Source: Candidatus Acidiferrales bacterium (GTDB lineage: Bacteria > Acidobacteriota > Terriglobia > Acidiferrales > UBA7541). Taken from it: a stretch of DNA of 13,371 nucleotides. The notes under the pieces were generated by a model. That model was not told the origin of the DNA, ran no database searches, and saw only the letters and a list, made by a program, of their open reading frames with translations. Below are positions 1 through 7,510 of the stretch, piece by piece. The stretch spans positions 1 through 13,371 of the forward strand of contig JASHWB010000352.1 in assembly GCA_030044295.1 (NCBI GenBank). The letters are read 5' to 3'. The position numbers and the translations under genes were made by a program. The stretch's first letter is position 1; every line of letters begins with the position of its first letter.

Positions 1-1
1 G

Positions 2-340
2 CTCGCCGGCCTTGGCGCTCTTGGCGACGCGCGCGCCGTTCCGCTGCTTCTGGATTGGTCCGCGCCGGGGAAACCGTTCGCTGGCCGGGAATCCGCGATC
101 GCTTCGCTCGCGGGCCTCGACAGATCGAACGAGAAAATCACCCGCGCGCTTGTCTCTTATCTCCACGAACCGTATTTTGACCTCCAAGTCGCCACGATTC
201 TCGCCCTTGCTCGCCGCGGCGATCCTTCCGCCGCCGGTCCTCTTCGCGCCATGCTCCGCGGCCAGGAATTGACCACCATCGAAGAACCCTACATTCAAAC
301 GGCGCTCGATGTCCTCCAGAGCAGAGGCCCGGCCGAATGA
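2..340 (+). CDS. HEAT-repeat C-terminal fragment, probably of an M1-family aminopeptidase (5' truncated)
   Basis: The frame that starts at base 2 stays open to TGA at 338-340 and gives 112 residues with no start codon needed, so the gene enters from the left edge. The translation is built of paired amphipathic helices with HEAT-like hallmarks: LAGLGALGDARAVPLLLDW near the start, SAIASLAGLD in the middle, then YLHEPYFDLQVATILALARR and GDPSAAGPLRAML. This arrangement resembles the C-terminal armadillo/HEAT domain that follows the zinc peptidase domain in bacterial M1 aminopeptidases. The catalytic domain itself (HExxH, GAMEN) lies outside the window, so the enzyme assignment is inference from the tail alone. 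A stand-alone HEAT-repeat protein is the alternative. The gene is convergent with the glycerate kinase gene, whose stop codon begins at the very next base. Confidence 0.6.
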   Translation, partial: LAGLGALGDARAVPLLLDWSAPGKPFAGRESAIASLAGLDRSNEKITRALVSYLHEPYFDLQVATILALARRGDPSAAGPLRAMLRGQELTTIEEPYIQTALDVLQSRGPAE

Positions 341-1657
341 TTACGGCTGCCGTGGTTCTGCCGAAAGCAAAATGCGCAAATCTCGCAGGTTGTTACCGGT
401 GGGCCCGGTAAAAATCGCGTCGCCCAGTTTCGAAAAAAAAGTATGCGAATCCGACCGCCGCTGAAAATCGCGCGGGTCGAGCCCTGCCTCTCTCGCTCTC
501 TCCGCCGTTTCGCCGTCCGCCACCGCGCCCGCCGCCTCGCTGTTCCCGTCGATCCCGTCCGTCCCCGCGCTCAGCACCGTGATCTGCTTCCCGGCGATCT
601 TTCCCACGCACTCGAGCACGAACGCCGCGTTGCGCCCGCCGGTTCCGTCGCCTGTCACCGGGCTGCTCAGTTCGCCGTCCGCCAGCACGGCCACACCGTT
701 TCCGAGATTCGCGCTCGCCAGCGCTTGCAGCTGTGCCAGCAAATGGCCCGCTGCTTTTTCTATGGGCTGATCGCTGGTCGTATCGTCGCAAAGGCAAACG
801 TACCCTTCGGCCTCGCAGACGCGATGCGCGGTGTGCATCAATTCGTGCTCGCCCAGCAGCGTGACGAACTGCGAACGCGCGAAAGCGCTATCGCCGGCCT
901 TCGGAGTTTCCTGCAAAGCGCTCGGCTGCAGCGCCGCGCGAATCGACTCCGGCACTTTCGCCGCGAGGCCGCGTTCGCTGACGACGCGGCGCACGTCGGA
1001 GACTGTCGTGGGATCAGGCAGCGTTGGTCCGGATGCCAGCGCCGACTCTTGCCCCAGCCGGACATCGCTTACCGCCAGCGTGATTTTCATCGCGCCCGGC
1101 GCGGCGGCGGCAAGTCGTCCGCCTTTGACCGCGGAGAGATGCTTTCGCACAGCGTTGATTTCTTCGATAGGAGCGCCGCAGGTCACCAGCGCGGAATTCA
1201 GCGCGCGAAAGTCATGGAGAGTGATTGCCGCATCGAGCGGCTGCTCCATCATGGCCGACCCACCGCCGGAAATCAGGAAAAAGACCAGCGTGCGTTCGTC
1301 GCACCGAGCCAATCGATCCAAAATCGCGCGTCCGGCGGCGAAGCTTTGCTCGTTCGGAGTTGGATGACCGCCGATAAAAGTTTTCCAGCCGGCTAAGCCG
1401 CGCGGTGGCGTCCGAGGCGCAACCAGAATCCCTTCGGGCCGAAAATCCGGCGCGAGTACGTGCACCAGCCCTTCCGCCATCGCCACGGAGGCTTTGCCGA
1501 ATGCGATGGCAAGAATCTTCTCGAAAGCCGCGAGGTCGATCGCCGCGCCGTGCACGTGGATCGCGTTTCCGCGGCGGGCGAGCTTCTTTTCAATGGTCGT
1601 GGCGATATCGATTGCCGCGAGCGTGTTGCGGAAAATGCGTTGAGCGGCTTCTTTCAC
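341..1657 (-). CDS. Glycerate 2-kinase (DUF4147/MOFRL family)
   Basis: This 438-residue protein matches the length and layout of type-2 glycerate kinases (GckA/TtuD), which phosphorylate D-glycerate to 2-phosphoglycerate with ATP in the cytoplasm. The N-terminal DUF4147 domain (about residues 5-240) carries SGGGSAM at 130-136 and NAVRKHLSAVKGGRLA at 168-183, followed by SDV and ASGPT near 197-211. The C-terminal MOFRL domain (about 320-430) carries GDGTGGRNA at 336-344, GTDGIDGNSEAAGA at 365-378 and TGPTGNNLRDL at 417-427. The start is GTG at 1657-1655. It overlaps the TGA of the upstream GlcG-like gene by four bases, which suggests translational coupling. It is the last gene of the reductase-GlcG-kinase operon, so its product would feed C2-derived glycerate into glycolysis. 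Family members can use hydroxypyruvate as well, so exact substrate range is not proven. Confidence 0.93.
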   Translation of the reverse strand: MKEAAQRIFRNTLAAIDIATTIEKKLARRGNAIHVHGAAIDLAAFEKILAIAFGKASVAMAEGLVHVLAPDFRPEGILVAPRTPPRGLAGWKTFIGGHPTPNEQSFAAGRAILDRLARCDERTLVFFLISGGGSAMMEQPLDAAITLHDFRALNSALVTCGAPIEEINAVRKHLSAVKGGRLAAAAPGAMKITLAVSDVRLGQESALASGPTLPDPTTVSDVRRVVSERGLAAKVPESIRAALQPSALQETPKAGDSAFARSQFVTLLGEHELMHTAHRVCEAEGYVCLCDDTTSDQPIEKAAGHLLAQLQALASANLGNGVAVLADGELSSPVTGDGTGGRNAAFVLECVGKIAGKQITVLSAGTDGIDGNSEAAGAVADGETAERAREAGLDPRDFQRRSDSHTFFSKLGDAIFTGPTGNNLRDLRILLSAEPRQP

Positions 1658-2088
1658 ATCTTTTCGGTGACGGCCACTCCGGCGCGGGCCACCTCGGAGT
1701 CCTGGTCCTCTGTTCCGGCGCTTACGCCGATCGCGCCAATCACCTGCGAATCAACGATCAGCGGAAATCCGCCGCGAACGGGCGTCTGTTCGGCAGGACT
1801 CGCGATCGCCAGTCCCAGCGCCACAGGCAGATTGACGCCATCCGCCGATTTCGCCGGTCCGGTGGCTGCGCGGCGCATCGCCGCGGCTTGCGCCTTTACC
1901 AGCGAGATAGCAATCGAAGCGGGCTTCGCGCCGTCCATTCGCTCAAACGCCAGTAAATGGCCGCCATCATCTACGACGGCGATATTCATGGGAACGTTGA
2001 TCTCCAGCGCCTTGCGGCACGCGGCTTCGAGCACCGCGCGTGCGCCTTCCAGCGTCAGTTTCGCTTGGTTGCGTGTAACCAGAGCCAT
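1654..2088 (-). CDS. GlcG/HbpS-like protein (DUF336)
   Basis: This 144-residue cytoplasmic-looking protein has no signal peptide and covers the whole GlcG/HbpS fold. Family-typical segments are NIAVVDDGGHLLAFERMDGA at 35-54, SIAISLVKAQAAA at 58-70, and RGGFPLIVDSQVIGAIGVSA at 105-124, followed by DQDSEVARAG at 128-137. Relatives include E. coli GlcG, a gene of unknown biochemical role in the glycolate oxidase operon, and the haem-binding HbpS. The frame runs upstream to 2130, but the ATG at 2088 is chosen because AGGAGG lies four bases before it and the residues upstream do not look conserved. It starts 19 bp after the dehydrogenase stop and ends in a 4-bp overlap with the kinase start. The context supports a role in glycolate/glyoxylate metabolism, perhaps as a sensor or accessory protein. 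Haem binding is not shown by the sequence. Confidence 0.88.
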   Translation of the reverse strand: MALVTRNQAKLTLEGARAVLEAACRKALEINVPMNIAVVDDGGHLLAFERMDGAKPASIAISLVKAQAAAMRRAATGPAKSADGVNLPVALGLAIASPAEQTPVRGGFPLIVDSQVIGAIGVSAGTEDQDSEVARAGVAVTEKM

Positions 2089-2092
2089 TGCG

Positions 2093-2098
2093 CCTCCT
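2093..2098 (-). promoter_or_regulatory. Shine-Dalgarno site of the GlcG-like gene
   Basis: AGGAGG on the minus strand lies four bases upstream of the ATG at 2088. It fixes the start of the GlcG-like gene inside a longer open frame that extends to 2130. It sits in the 19-bp gap after the stop codon of the dehydrogenase gene. Confidence 0.8.
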
Positions 2099-2107
2099 AC
2101 AGGAATC

Positions 2108-3088
2108 TTACGAGTGCAGCACGTCCGCATTCAATGCGTTCGGCGGGCGCCGCCCCGCGAAAAACTCGGCGGCATTCGTGGCGGCCATCACCGCCATTTT
2201 CGTCCGCGTCTCGACGCTAGCGCTGCCGATGTGCGGAACGAGAATCACGTCGCGTCGCGAAAGCAGCGCGGGATAGACTTTCGGTTCGCTCTCGTAGACG
2301 TCGAGGGCCGCGCCGGCGAGTTTCTTTTCCTCCAGCGCCCGCGCCAGCGCCGCTTCGTCCACCACCGGCCCGCGCGCCGTGTTGATCAGGTACGCCGTGC
2401 GTTTCATTTTTTCGAAAGCATCCGCCGAGATCAAATGGCGCGTTTCGGCACTCAGCGGCACGTGCAACGTGACGAAATCGGATTCACGGAGCAGCCGGTC
2501 GAGGCCCACAAATTCCGCGTGCAATTCTTTCTCGGTCTGCTCGGCAACGCGCGTGCGATTGAAATACAGGACTCGCATCTGAAACCCCAGTGCGCGGCGA
2601 GCCACGCCACGGCCGATGCGGCCAAATCCGACAACGCCAAGCGTTTTGCCGTAAACATCGCCGCCAAGGAGTTGATCCAGCTCCCATCCAGGCCACGTGC
2701 CGCTACGTATCCAGGCATCGCCTTCCACCACGCGCCGGGCAACCGCCATCAACAGCGCCCAGGCCAGATCGGCGGTGGTTTCGTCGAGTACGCCAGGCGT
2801 GTTCGTCACCATCACGTTGCGGCGCGTGCACGCCGGCACGTCGATGTGATCGTATCCGACCGAAACCGTGGACACAATTCGCAGCTTGGGCGCGGCAACG
2901 AGCAGTTCGCTATCGATTTTTTCCGTGAGCAGGCAAAGCAGCGCGTCCTTTTCAGCAACGCGTTGCAGCAACTCCGCCCGCGGTATTTTGTCCTGCACGG
3001 GCCAATATTCCACGTCGAAGTTGCGGTCCAATATCTCGCGCGCGGCGGGAAACAGCGGACGTGTTGCCAGGGCTTTCGGCTTGCTCAA
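2108..3088 (-). CDS. D-2-hydroxyacid dehydrogenase, glyoxylate/hydroxypyruvate reductase type
   Basis: With a TTG start at 3088 the protein has 326 residues, the normal length for this family; a good GAGGTG ribosome-binding site lies four bases upstream. The open frame extends to 3163, but those extra 25 residues fall before the usual family N-terminus (here KPKALATRP). The NAD(P)-binding site is GVVGFGRIG at 151-159. The catalytic triad is visible as Arg239 in NTARG, Glu268 in DVYESEP and His286 in PHIGSAS. VSVGYDHID at 75-83 and TPGVLDETTADLAW at 97-110 are typical of GyaR/GRHPR-type enzymes. The second Rossmann strand ends in FNRTR without an acidic residue, which favours NADPH (inference). 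These enzymes reduce hydroxypyruvate to D-glycerate and glyoxylate to glycolate, which suits the downstream kinase and the divergent glycolate oxidase. It is the first gene of its operon. Confidence 0.88.
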   Translation of the reverse strand: MSKPKALATRPLFPAAREILDRNFDVEYWPVQDKIPRAELLQRVAEKDALLCLLTEKIDSELLVAAPKLRIVSTVSVGYDHIDVPACTRRNVMVTNTPGVLDETTADLAWALLMAVARRVVEGDAWIRSGTWPGWELDQLLGGDVYGKTLGVVGFGRIGRGVARRALGFQMRVLYFNRTRVAEQTEKELHAEFVGLDRLLRESDFVTLHVPLSAETRHLISADAFEKMKRTAYLINTARGPVVDEAALARALEEKKLAGAALDVYESEPKVYPALLSRRDVILVPHIGSASVETRTKMAVMAATNAAEFFAGRRPPNALNADVLHS

Positions 3089-3092
3089 TACC

Positions 3093-3098
3093 CACCTC
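3093..3098 (-). promoter_or_regulatory. Shine-Dalgarno site supporting the TTG start of the dehydrogenase
   Basis: GAGGTG on the minus strand, a perfect match to part of the 16S-complementary consensus, lies four bases before TTG at 3088. It is the reason for choosing this start over positions further upstream in the same open frame. Confidence 0.65.
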
Positions 3099-3163
3099 GG
3101 ATGAAGTTCGCCGCGCAGCGGTTGAACAGAATACACCACGGCGCCGGATTTGCTGCACTGCAC

Positions 3164-3193
3164 GCGGCGCTGGCTATATGCCGCGAGCGCCGC
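3164..3193. promoter_or_regulatory. Inverted repeat in the divergent control region, possible operator
   Basis: Two perfect 8-bp arms, GCGGCGCT at 3164-3171 and AGCGCCGC at 3186-3193, flank a 14-bp centre. The centre contains a second short dyad, GGC and GCC around TATAT (3172-3182). The element lies between the divergent dehydrogenase and glcD genes, ending about 20 bp upstream of the -35 box of the glcD promoter. The minus-strand hexamer TATAGC at 3178-3173, a possible but weak -10 for the leftward operon, falls in its centre; its -35 partner (CAGACG, 17 bp away) is poor. Such placement fits a regulator site serving one or both operons, but no regulator gene is present in the window. Confidence 0.4.
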
Positions 3194-3212
3194 ATCGTCT
3201 GGTTACCCCTCG

Positions 3213-3241
3213 TTGACGCCCCTGAACGCCGCGACTATAGT
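3213..3241 (+). promoter_or_regulatory. Sigma-70 type promoter for the glcDEF operon
   Basis: TTGACG at 3213-3218 and TATAGT at 3236-3241 are each one mismatch from consensus and are separated by exactly 17 bp. Transcription would begin near 3248 and leave a leader of about 36 bases before the glcD ATG at 3284. This is the best promoter match I found in the window. Confidence 0.7.
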
Positions 3242-3283
3242 GCCGAAGGATATTCGCGAATCAAGGCGATTTGCGCCGCAAAG

Positions 3284-4726
3284 ATGAATGCAAAGCTCCT
3301 GCATGATTTGAAGGAACTGCTCGGCCCAGACGCCGTCCTGCACCGGCCGGAAGAGCTGATGCTGTACGAATACGATGGTTCGGTAGAAACGGCACGGCCC
3401 GATTGCGTCGTGTTTCCGCGGACCACGGCAGATGTTGAGGGAATCGTCCGGCTAGCGCAGCAGCATAAGGCTCCGCTCGTCGGGCGAGGAGCAGGCACGG
3501 GCCTTTCGGGAGGCGCAATCGCGCGGCACGGCGGCATCGTGACATCTTTCGCGCGAATGAACCGCATTCTCGAAATCGACGCGGAAAACCAGATCGCGCG
3601 CGTGCAGCCGGGAGTGGTGAATTCAGACTTGAGCGCGGCCGTGGCGCATCTGGGGCTCCATTTCGCGCCCGATCCATCCAGCCAGAAGGCCTGCACGATT
3701 GGCGGCAACGTGTCTGAAAACTCGGGCGGGCCGCACACACTGGCCTACGGCGTCACCACGAACCACGTTCTTGCGCTCGAAGTGGTGCTTCCCACGGGCG
3801 AGCTGCTGCATCTCGGAAATTCAGCTCTCGACTCGCCAGGATACGACCTGACCGGACTCTTCGTCGGCTCGGAAGGCACCTTCGGCCTCGTGACCGAAAT
3901 TACCGTGAAGCTCACGCGCCTTCCCGAAGCGGTGAAAACATTGCTCGCCATTTTCGACACGATTGACGACGCCACTGAAACAGTGGCGGAAATTACCGCG
4001 CGCGGCATTACTCCCGCGGCGTGCGAAATGCTCGACGGCTGGACGATTCGCGCGGTCGAAGACTACGTTCACGCCGGCTTTCCGCTTGATTGCGCGGCGA
4101 TCCTGCTGATTGACGTGGACGGATTGCGCGAAGTGACCGAGGTCGAAGCAGCAGAAGTCGAAGACGTTTGCCGCGTGCATCGCGCGCGCGAAGTACGCGT
4201 GGCCCGCGACGCGCGGGAACGCGATTTACTGTGGAAGGGGCGAAAAAACGCATTCGGGGCAGCAGGGCGCGTGTCGCCCAGCTACTATACGCAAGACGGC
4301 GTGATTCCGCGCACCAAGCTCCCGGCCACACTGCGCCGCATCGGCGAAATCAGCCGCAAGTACAACTTGCAGATCGGGAATGTATTCCACGCGGGCGACG
4401 GCAATCTGCACCCGATCATCCTGTTCGACGAGCGCAACCAACAGCAGTTTCGCGACACCGTCGCGGCCGCCGACGAAATCATCGCGTTCTGCGTGCAGGC
4501 CGGCGGATCGATTACCGGCGAGCACGGCGTCGGAATGGAAAAAGACCGGCTGATGCCATTGATTTTCAGCGAAGCCGACCTCAGCTTGATGCAGAGCGTG
4601 CGCGGCATCTTCAACCCTGAAGGACTGCTCAATCCGGGCAAGATTTTTCCTGACTCCAAGGGCTGCGGCGAAATCTACGCCCGACCGCGGCGAGAAGGCG
4701 CCGCTCCATCGGCGCGGCAGTCATGA
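3284..4726 (+). CDS. glcD: Glycolate oxidase FAD-linked subunit GlcD
   Basis: GlcD is the FAD-binding catalytic subunit that oxidises glycolate (and often D-lactate) to glyoxylate and passes electrons via GlcE/GlcF to the respiratory chain. The protein has 480 residues, as expected. The PCMH-type FAD domain carries GRGAGTGLSGG at 67-77, CTIGGNVSENSGGPH at 137-151 and GLFVGSEGTFGLVTEI at 191-206. The C-terminal oxidase domain carries DGVIPRTKLP at 338-347, NVFHAGDGNLHP at 366-377, GGSITGEHGVG at 407-417 and FNPEGLLNPGKIFP at 443-456. The frame is open far upstream, to 1460, across the opposite operon. ATG 3284 is chosen because it is the only ATG giving the usual N-terminus and it lies just after a good promoter; its ribosome-binding site is weak. 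The last four bases overlap glcE. FAD-dependent D-lactate dehydrogenases are close relatives, so substrate is inferred mainly from the GlcE/GlcF neighbours. Confidence 0.93.
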   Translation: MNAKLLHDLKELLGPDAVLHRPEELMLYEYDGSVETARPDCVVFPRTTADVEGIVRLAQQHKAPLVGRGAGTGLSGGAIARHGGIVTSFARMNRILEIDAENQIARVQPGVVNSDLSAAVAHLGLHFAPDPSSQKACTIGGNVSENSGGPHTLAYGVTTNHVLALEVVLPTGELLHLGNSALDSPGYDLTGLFVGSEGTFGLVTEITVKLTRLPEAVKTLLAIFDTIDDATETVAEITARGITPAACEMLDGWTIRAVEDYVHAGFPLDCAAILLIDVDGLREVTEVEAAEVEDVCRVHRAREVRVARDARERDLLWKGRKNAFGAAGRVSPSYYTQDGVIPRTKLPATLRRIGEISRKYNLQIGNVFHAGDGNLHPIILFDERNQQQFRDTVAAADEIIAFCVQAGGSITGEHGVGMEKDRLMPLIFSEADLSLMQSVRGIFNPEGLLNPGKIFPDSKGCGEIYARPRREGAAPSARQS

Positions 4727-6120
4727 CGCTGGTGGCAAGCTCAACAGCCACGCGGCTTGCAGACATCTCCGGCTCGCTGAACGTAATTCATGATCCGGAG
4801 CAATTGGCCGCTTACGAAATCGATCGCATGCTCCCTGCTGCGGCCGTGAAACCCGGTTCGCGCGACGAAATCTCGGAGGTCGTGAAGTTCTGTGCAGCCG
4901 AAAAGCTGGCCGTTGTTCCGTGCGGCGCGCGAAGCAATCTTTCCATGGGCGCTCCTCTTGCGCGATACGACGTCGCGTTGGACCTGACGCGGCTCGATCA
5001 CATCCTCGCGTACGATCCGGGAGATTTGACGTTGAGCGTCGAGCCTGGAATCCCGCTCCAGAGGCTTGCGGGGGTTCTGGCAGGGCATCGCCAATTCCTG
5101 CCGCTCGCAGTTCCCTTTCTGAACCGGGCGACCGTGGGAGGAACGATCGCGGCGGGAGTTCATTCACCTCTGCGGCAAGCGTACGGCACGGCGCGCGATT
5201 TTCTGCTGGGCCTGGAATTCATCACCGGCCAAGGCGCGCATGCGAAAAGCGGCGGGCTGGTGGTGAAAAACGTGGCGGGGTACGATCTGCACAAGCTGAT
5301 GATCGGCGCGATGGGAACTCTGGGCGTCATCACCAAACTCAATTTCAGAACTTTTCCGGCGTTGAGCGCGACACGCGTTTTCACCGCGAGCTTCACTTCC
5401 GCGGAAAACGCGCTGAGCCTGCGTCAGCGCGCGGTGCAGTCGCCGCTTCGGCTGCTCACGATGGATATTCTGAGCCCAGGCGCAGTCGAGGTCCTTGCCG
5501 GCCAGGTAGCCGCCCGATTCGAGGCAGGGCCTGCGCCGGTCGATCGCTTGCCGCCAGGCAAATGGGCATTCCACGCGACATTCCCAACCGCGGGCACGGC
5601 GACCGCCCGATACGAACGCGAGTTGAAGCACATGGCCGAAGAGTCGGGCTGCGACTGGTGCGAGATTTGCGGCGACGACCGAAATCCCGCGTCTTTCGGG
5701 CGCTTGCGGGAGTTTGTTCCCATCGTTCTGGAGTCATCGCCGGCAACCGTGGTGGTGAAGATGAGCGTGCGGCCGTCGAAACTCGGCGGCATTTTGGCCT
5801 CCGTAGCTGACGTGGCACAGAAGAATGATGTCCGATGGGCTGCTGCCGTGGGAGGACTCGGCGTCAGCTACTTCTCGCTGTTGCCGAGCGCGCGCGACGA
5901 GCAAGCGCGTTTGAGCGTCGAAAAAATCTGCGAAAAAGTTTTGGCCGACTGCGCTCGCTTAAGCGGGAACGCCACGATTCCGTGGTGCCCATCGGAATGG
6001 AAAAGCTCGATGAAGATCTGGGGGCCGGAGCGCGCCGATTTCGAGCAGATGCGGAAGCTGAAGAACGTTTTCGACCCGGTGGGTATTTTGGCGCCCGGAC
6101 GTTTCGCGGGGGGAATTTAG
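4723..6120 (+). CDS. glcE: Glycolate oxidase subunit GlcE (FAD-binding)
   Basis: GlcE is the second flavin-binding subunit of the GlcDEF complex, a shorter paralogue of GlcD that is required for activity. This 465-residue protein has the FAD_binding_4 fold in about residues 35-210: an R-x-N segment CGARSNLSMG at 67-76, the LDLTRLDHI strand at 86-94, ATVGGTIAAG at 136-145, and VVKNVAGYDLHKLMIGAMGT at 180-199. The usual closing motif VFDPVGILAPGRF lies at 449-461. It is longer than the roughly 350-residue E. coli protein, the extra length lying mostly in the middle region. The ATG overlaps the TGA of glcD (ATGA), so translation is probably coupled. Only four bases separate its stop from glcF. 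The order D-E-F is the classic one. Confidence 0.92.
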   Translation: MTLVASSTATRLADISGSLNVIHDPEQLAAYEIDRMLPAAAVKPGSRDEISEVVKFCAAEKLAVVPCGARSNLSMGAPLARYDVALDLTRLDHILAYDPGDLTLSVEPGIPLQRLAGVLAGHRQFLPLAVPFLNRATVGGTIAAGVHSPLRQAYGTARDFLLGLEFITGQGAHAKSGGLVVKNVAGYDLHKLMIGAMGTLGVITKLNFRTFPALSATRVFTASFTSAENALSLRQRAVQSPLRLLTMDILSPGAVEVLAGQVAARFEAGPAPVDRLPPGKWAFHATFPTAGTATARYERELKHMAEESGCDWCEICGDDRNPASFGRLREFVPIVLESSPATVVVKMSVRPSKLGGILASVADVAQKNDVRWAAAVGGLGVSYFSLLPSARDEQARLSVEKICEKVLADCARLSGNATIPWCPSEWKSSMKIWGPERADFEQMRKLKNVFDPVGILAPGRFAGGI

Positions 6121-6124
6121 CGCC

Positions 6125-7495
6125 ATGTCGTCCACTTCCTCGGAAGCGCACACGGACGGCGGAAACGCAGGCCGCCAGACTGCGCCATCGGCCGCACAGT
6201 CGAAGCGCAGCGGATTTTCAGGCGCGGACAAACCGGAATATGCCGATTACTCGCGCTGCGTCCACTGCGGTCTGTGCCTCAACCATTGCCCCACGTACCG
6301 GCTGTGGCACGAAGAAGCCGATTCGCCGCGTGGGCGAATCAGGCAAATCGCGCTCGTCGACGAAGGCAAGCTGGCGCTGGCCGAATCGTTCGTCGAACAT
6401 ATCGATCGCTGCCTGGATTGCCGAGCGTGTGAGACGGTGTGCCCATCGGGAGTGGAGTACGGGAAGCTGGTCGAATTCGCGCGCGCGCAGATCGAGACGA
6501 ACTATCGCCGGCCAATCGCCTCGCGCGTCATTCGCGATCTTGTTTACCGGCAATTACTTCCTTTCCCGCGGCGCATTTCTATCGCAGCGCGCGCTTTGCG
6601 TTTGTATCAGCGAAGCGGGTTGGCGCCGCTCGCGCGCAGAACGGGCATTTTGCGCTTGCTCGGCTTGCGAGAGCGCGAGCGATTACTGCCGAAAATCGAC
6701 TCAGACTTTTTCTTCAATGAGCTCGGGCGGCTGTATCCAGCGCACACGGCTCGCCGCGCGCGCGTGGCATTTTTCGCGGGATGCGTGGCACTGGTCACTT
6801 TCAGCGAGCTGAATCGCGCGACGATTCGCGTGCTGCAGGCAAACGGCTGCGAGGTGGTGGTACCGGAATCTCAGCGCTGCTGCGGAGCGCTGGCGGCTCA
6901 CGCGGGCGTGCGCGACGTGGCGCGCGAGCTGGCTCGCGCGAATATCGCCGCATTCACCGACGGACATTTCGACGCGATCGTCACGAACGCCGCGGGCTGT
7001 GGATCGACGCTCAAGGAATATGCGCATTTTTTCCCGGCGGATGATCCGAACCATGCGCGCGCGCAGAAGTTCGCCGCGACCGTGCGCGATGTTTCCGAAT
7101 TCCTGGACGACCTGGGACTCGTTGCGCCAATGCGACCCGTTCCGCTGCGCGTAACGTATCAAGATTCATGCCACCTGGCGCACGGACAGAAGGTCCGCGA
7201 AGCGCCGCGCACGTTGATTCGCGCCGTACCTGGCGTCGAGCTAGTGGAAATGCCACTCGCCGATCAGTGCTGCGGCTCGGCGGGCGTTTACAACGTGACG
7301 CAGACAAAAGCTTCGCTGGAATTGCTGGCACTGAAGATGGACTCCGTGCGGCAAACAAAAGCACAGGCTATTGTGACGGCAAATCCAGGCTGCATTTTGC
7401 AGCTTCGCGCCGGCTCGGCAATTCACGGCACCGGGCAAGAAGTGCTGCACGTCGTCGAACTGCTCGACCGCGCCCTTGCGCCGCAAGGCTGGTGA
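6125..7495 (+). CDS. glcF: Glycolate oxidase iron-sulfur subunit GlcF
   Basis: GlcF is the iron-sulfur subunit that carries electrons from the flavin subunits of glycolate oxidase toward quinone. The 456-residue protein shows two full 4Fe-4S motifs: CxxCxxCxxxC with Cys45, 48, 51 and 55 (CVHCGLCLNHCP) and Cys96, 99, 102 and 106 (CLDCRACETVCP). They are followed by two CCG domains: FAGC at 217-220 with CCGALAAHAG at 252-261, and DSCH at 347-350 with CCGSAGVYN at 382-390 and NPGC at 420-423. About 40 residues rich in Ser, Gly and Ala precede the first cluster, a longer lead than in E. coli GlcF, so a later start is conceivable, though no better Met is apparent before Cys45. It is the last gene of the operon and ends 15 bp from a convergent gene, with no visible intrinsic terminator. 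Confidence 0.93.
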   Translation: MSSTSSEAHTDGGNAGRQTAPSAAQSKRSGFSGADKPEYADYSRCVHCGLCLNHCPTYRLWHEEADSPRGRIRQIALVDEGKLALAESFVEHIDRCLDCRACETVCPSGVEYGKLVEFARAQIETNYRRPIASRVIRDLVYRQLLPFPRRISIAARALRLYQRSGLAPLARRTGILRLLGLRERERLLPKIDSDFFFNELGRLYPAHTARRARVAFFAGCVALVTFSELNRATIRVLQANGCEVVVPESQRCCGALAAHAGVRDVARELARANIAAFTDGHFDAIVTNAAGCGSTLKEYAHFFPADDPNHARAQKFAATVRDVSEFLDDLGLVAPMRPVPLRVTYQDSCHLAHGQKVREAPRTLIRAVPGVELVEMPLADQCCGSAGVYNVTQTKASLELLALKMDSVRQTKAQAIVTANPGCILQLRAGSAIHGTGQEVLHVVELLDRALAPQGW

Positions 7496-7510
7496 CCGAG
7501 CCACGCCATC

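Noticed and set aside
12..272. Open frame of 86 codons on the plus strand near the left edge
   Set aside because: Arg/Ser/Pro-rich shadow. The frame starting at base 2 gives a coherent HEAT-repeat sequence ending at 340 and excludes it.
443..1396. 317-codon plus-strand frame antisense to glycerate kinase
   Set aside because: Arg-rich low-information translation. The glycerate kinase on the other strand carries all family motifs.
1460..3283. Reading frame of GlcD open for about 600 codons upstream of ATG 3284, antisense to three genes
   Set aside because: The opposite strand carries three well-supported genes with family motifs. The upstream translation is Arg/His/Ala-rich without motifs, and the promoter at 3213-3241 lies inside it. 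It is a GC-rich codon-usage shadow, not an N-terminal extension.
5835..6812. 325-codon plus-strand frame crossing the glcE/glcF junction
   Set aside because: Overlaps two strongly supported genes in another frame; its translation is Arg/Ala/Ser-rich and has no motif.
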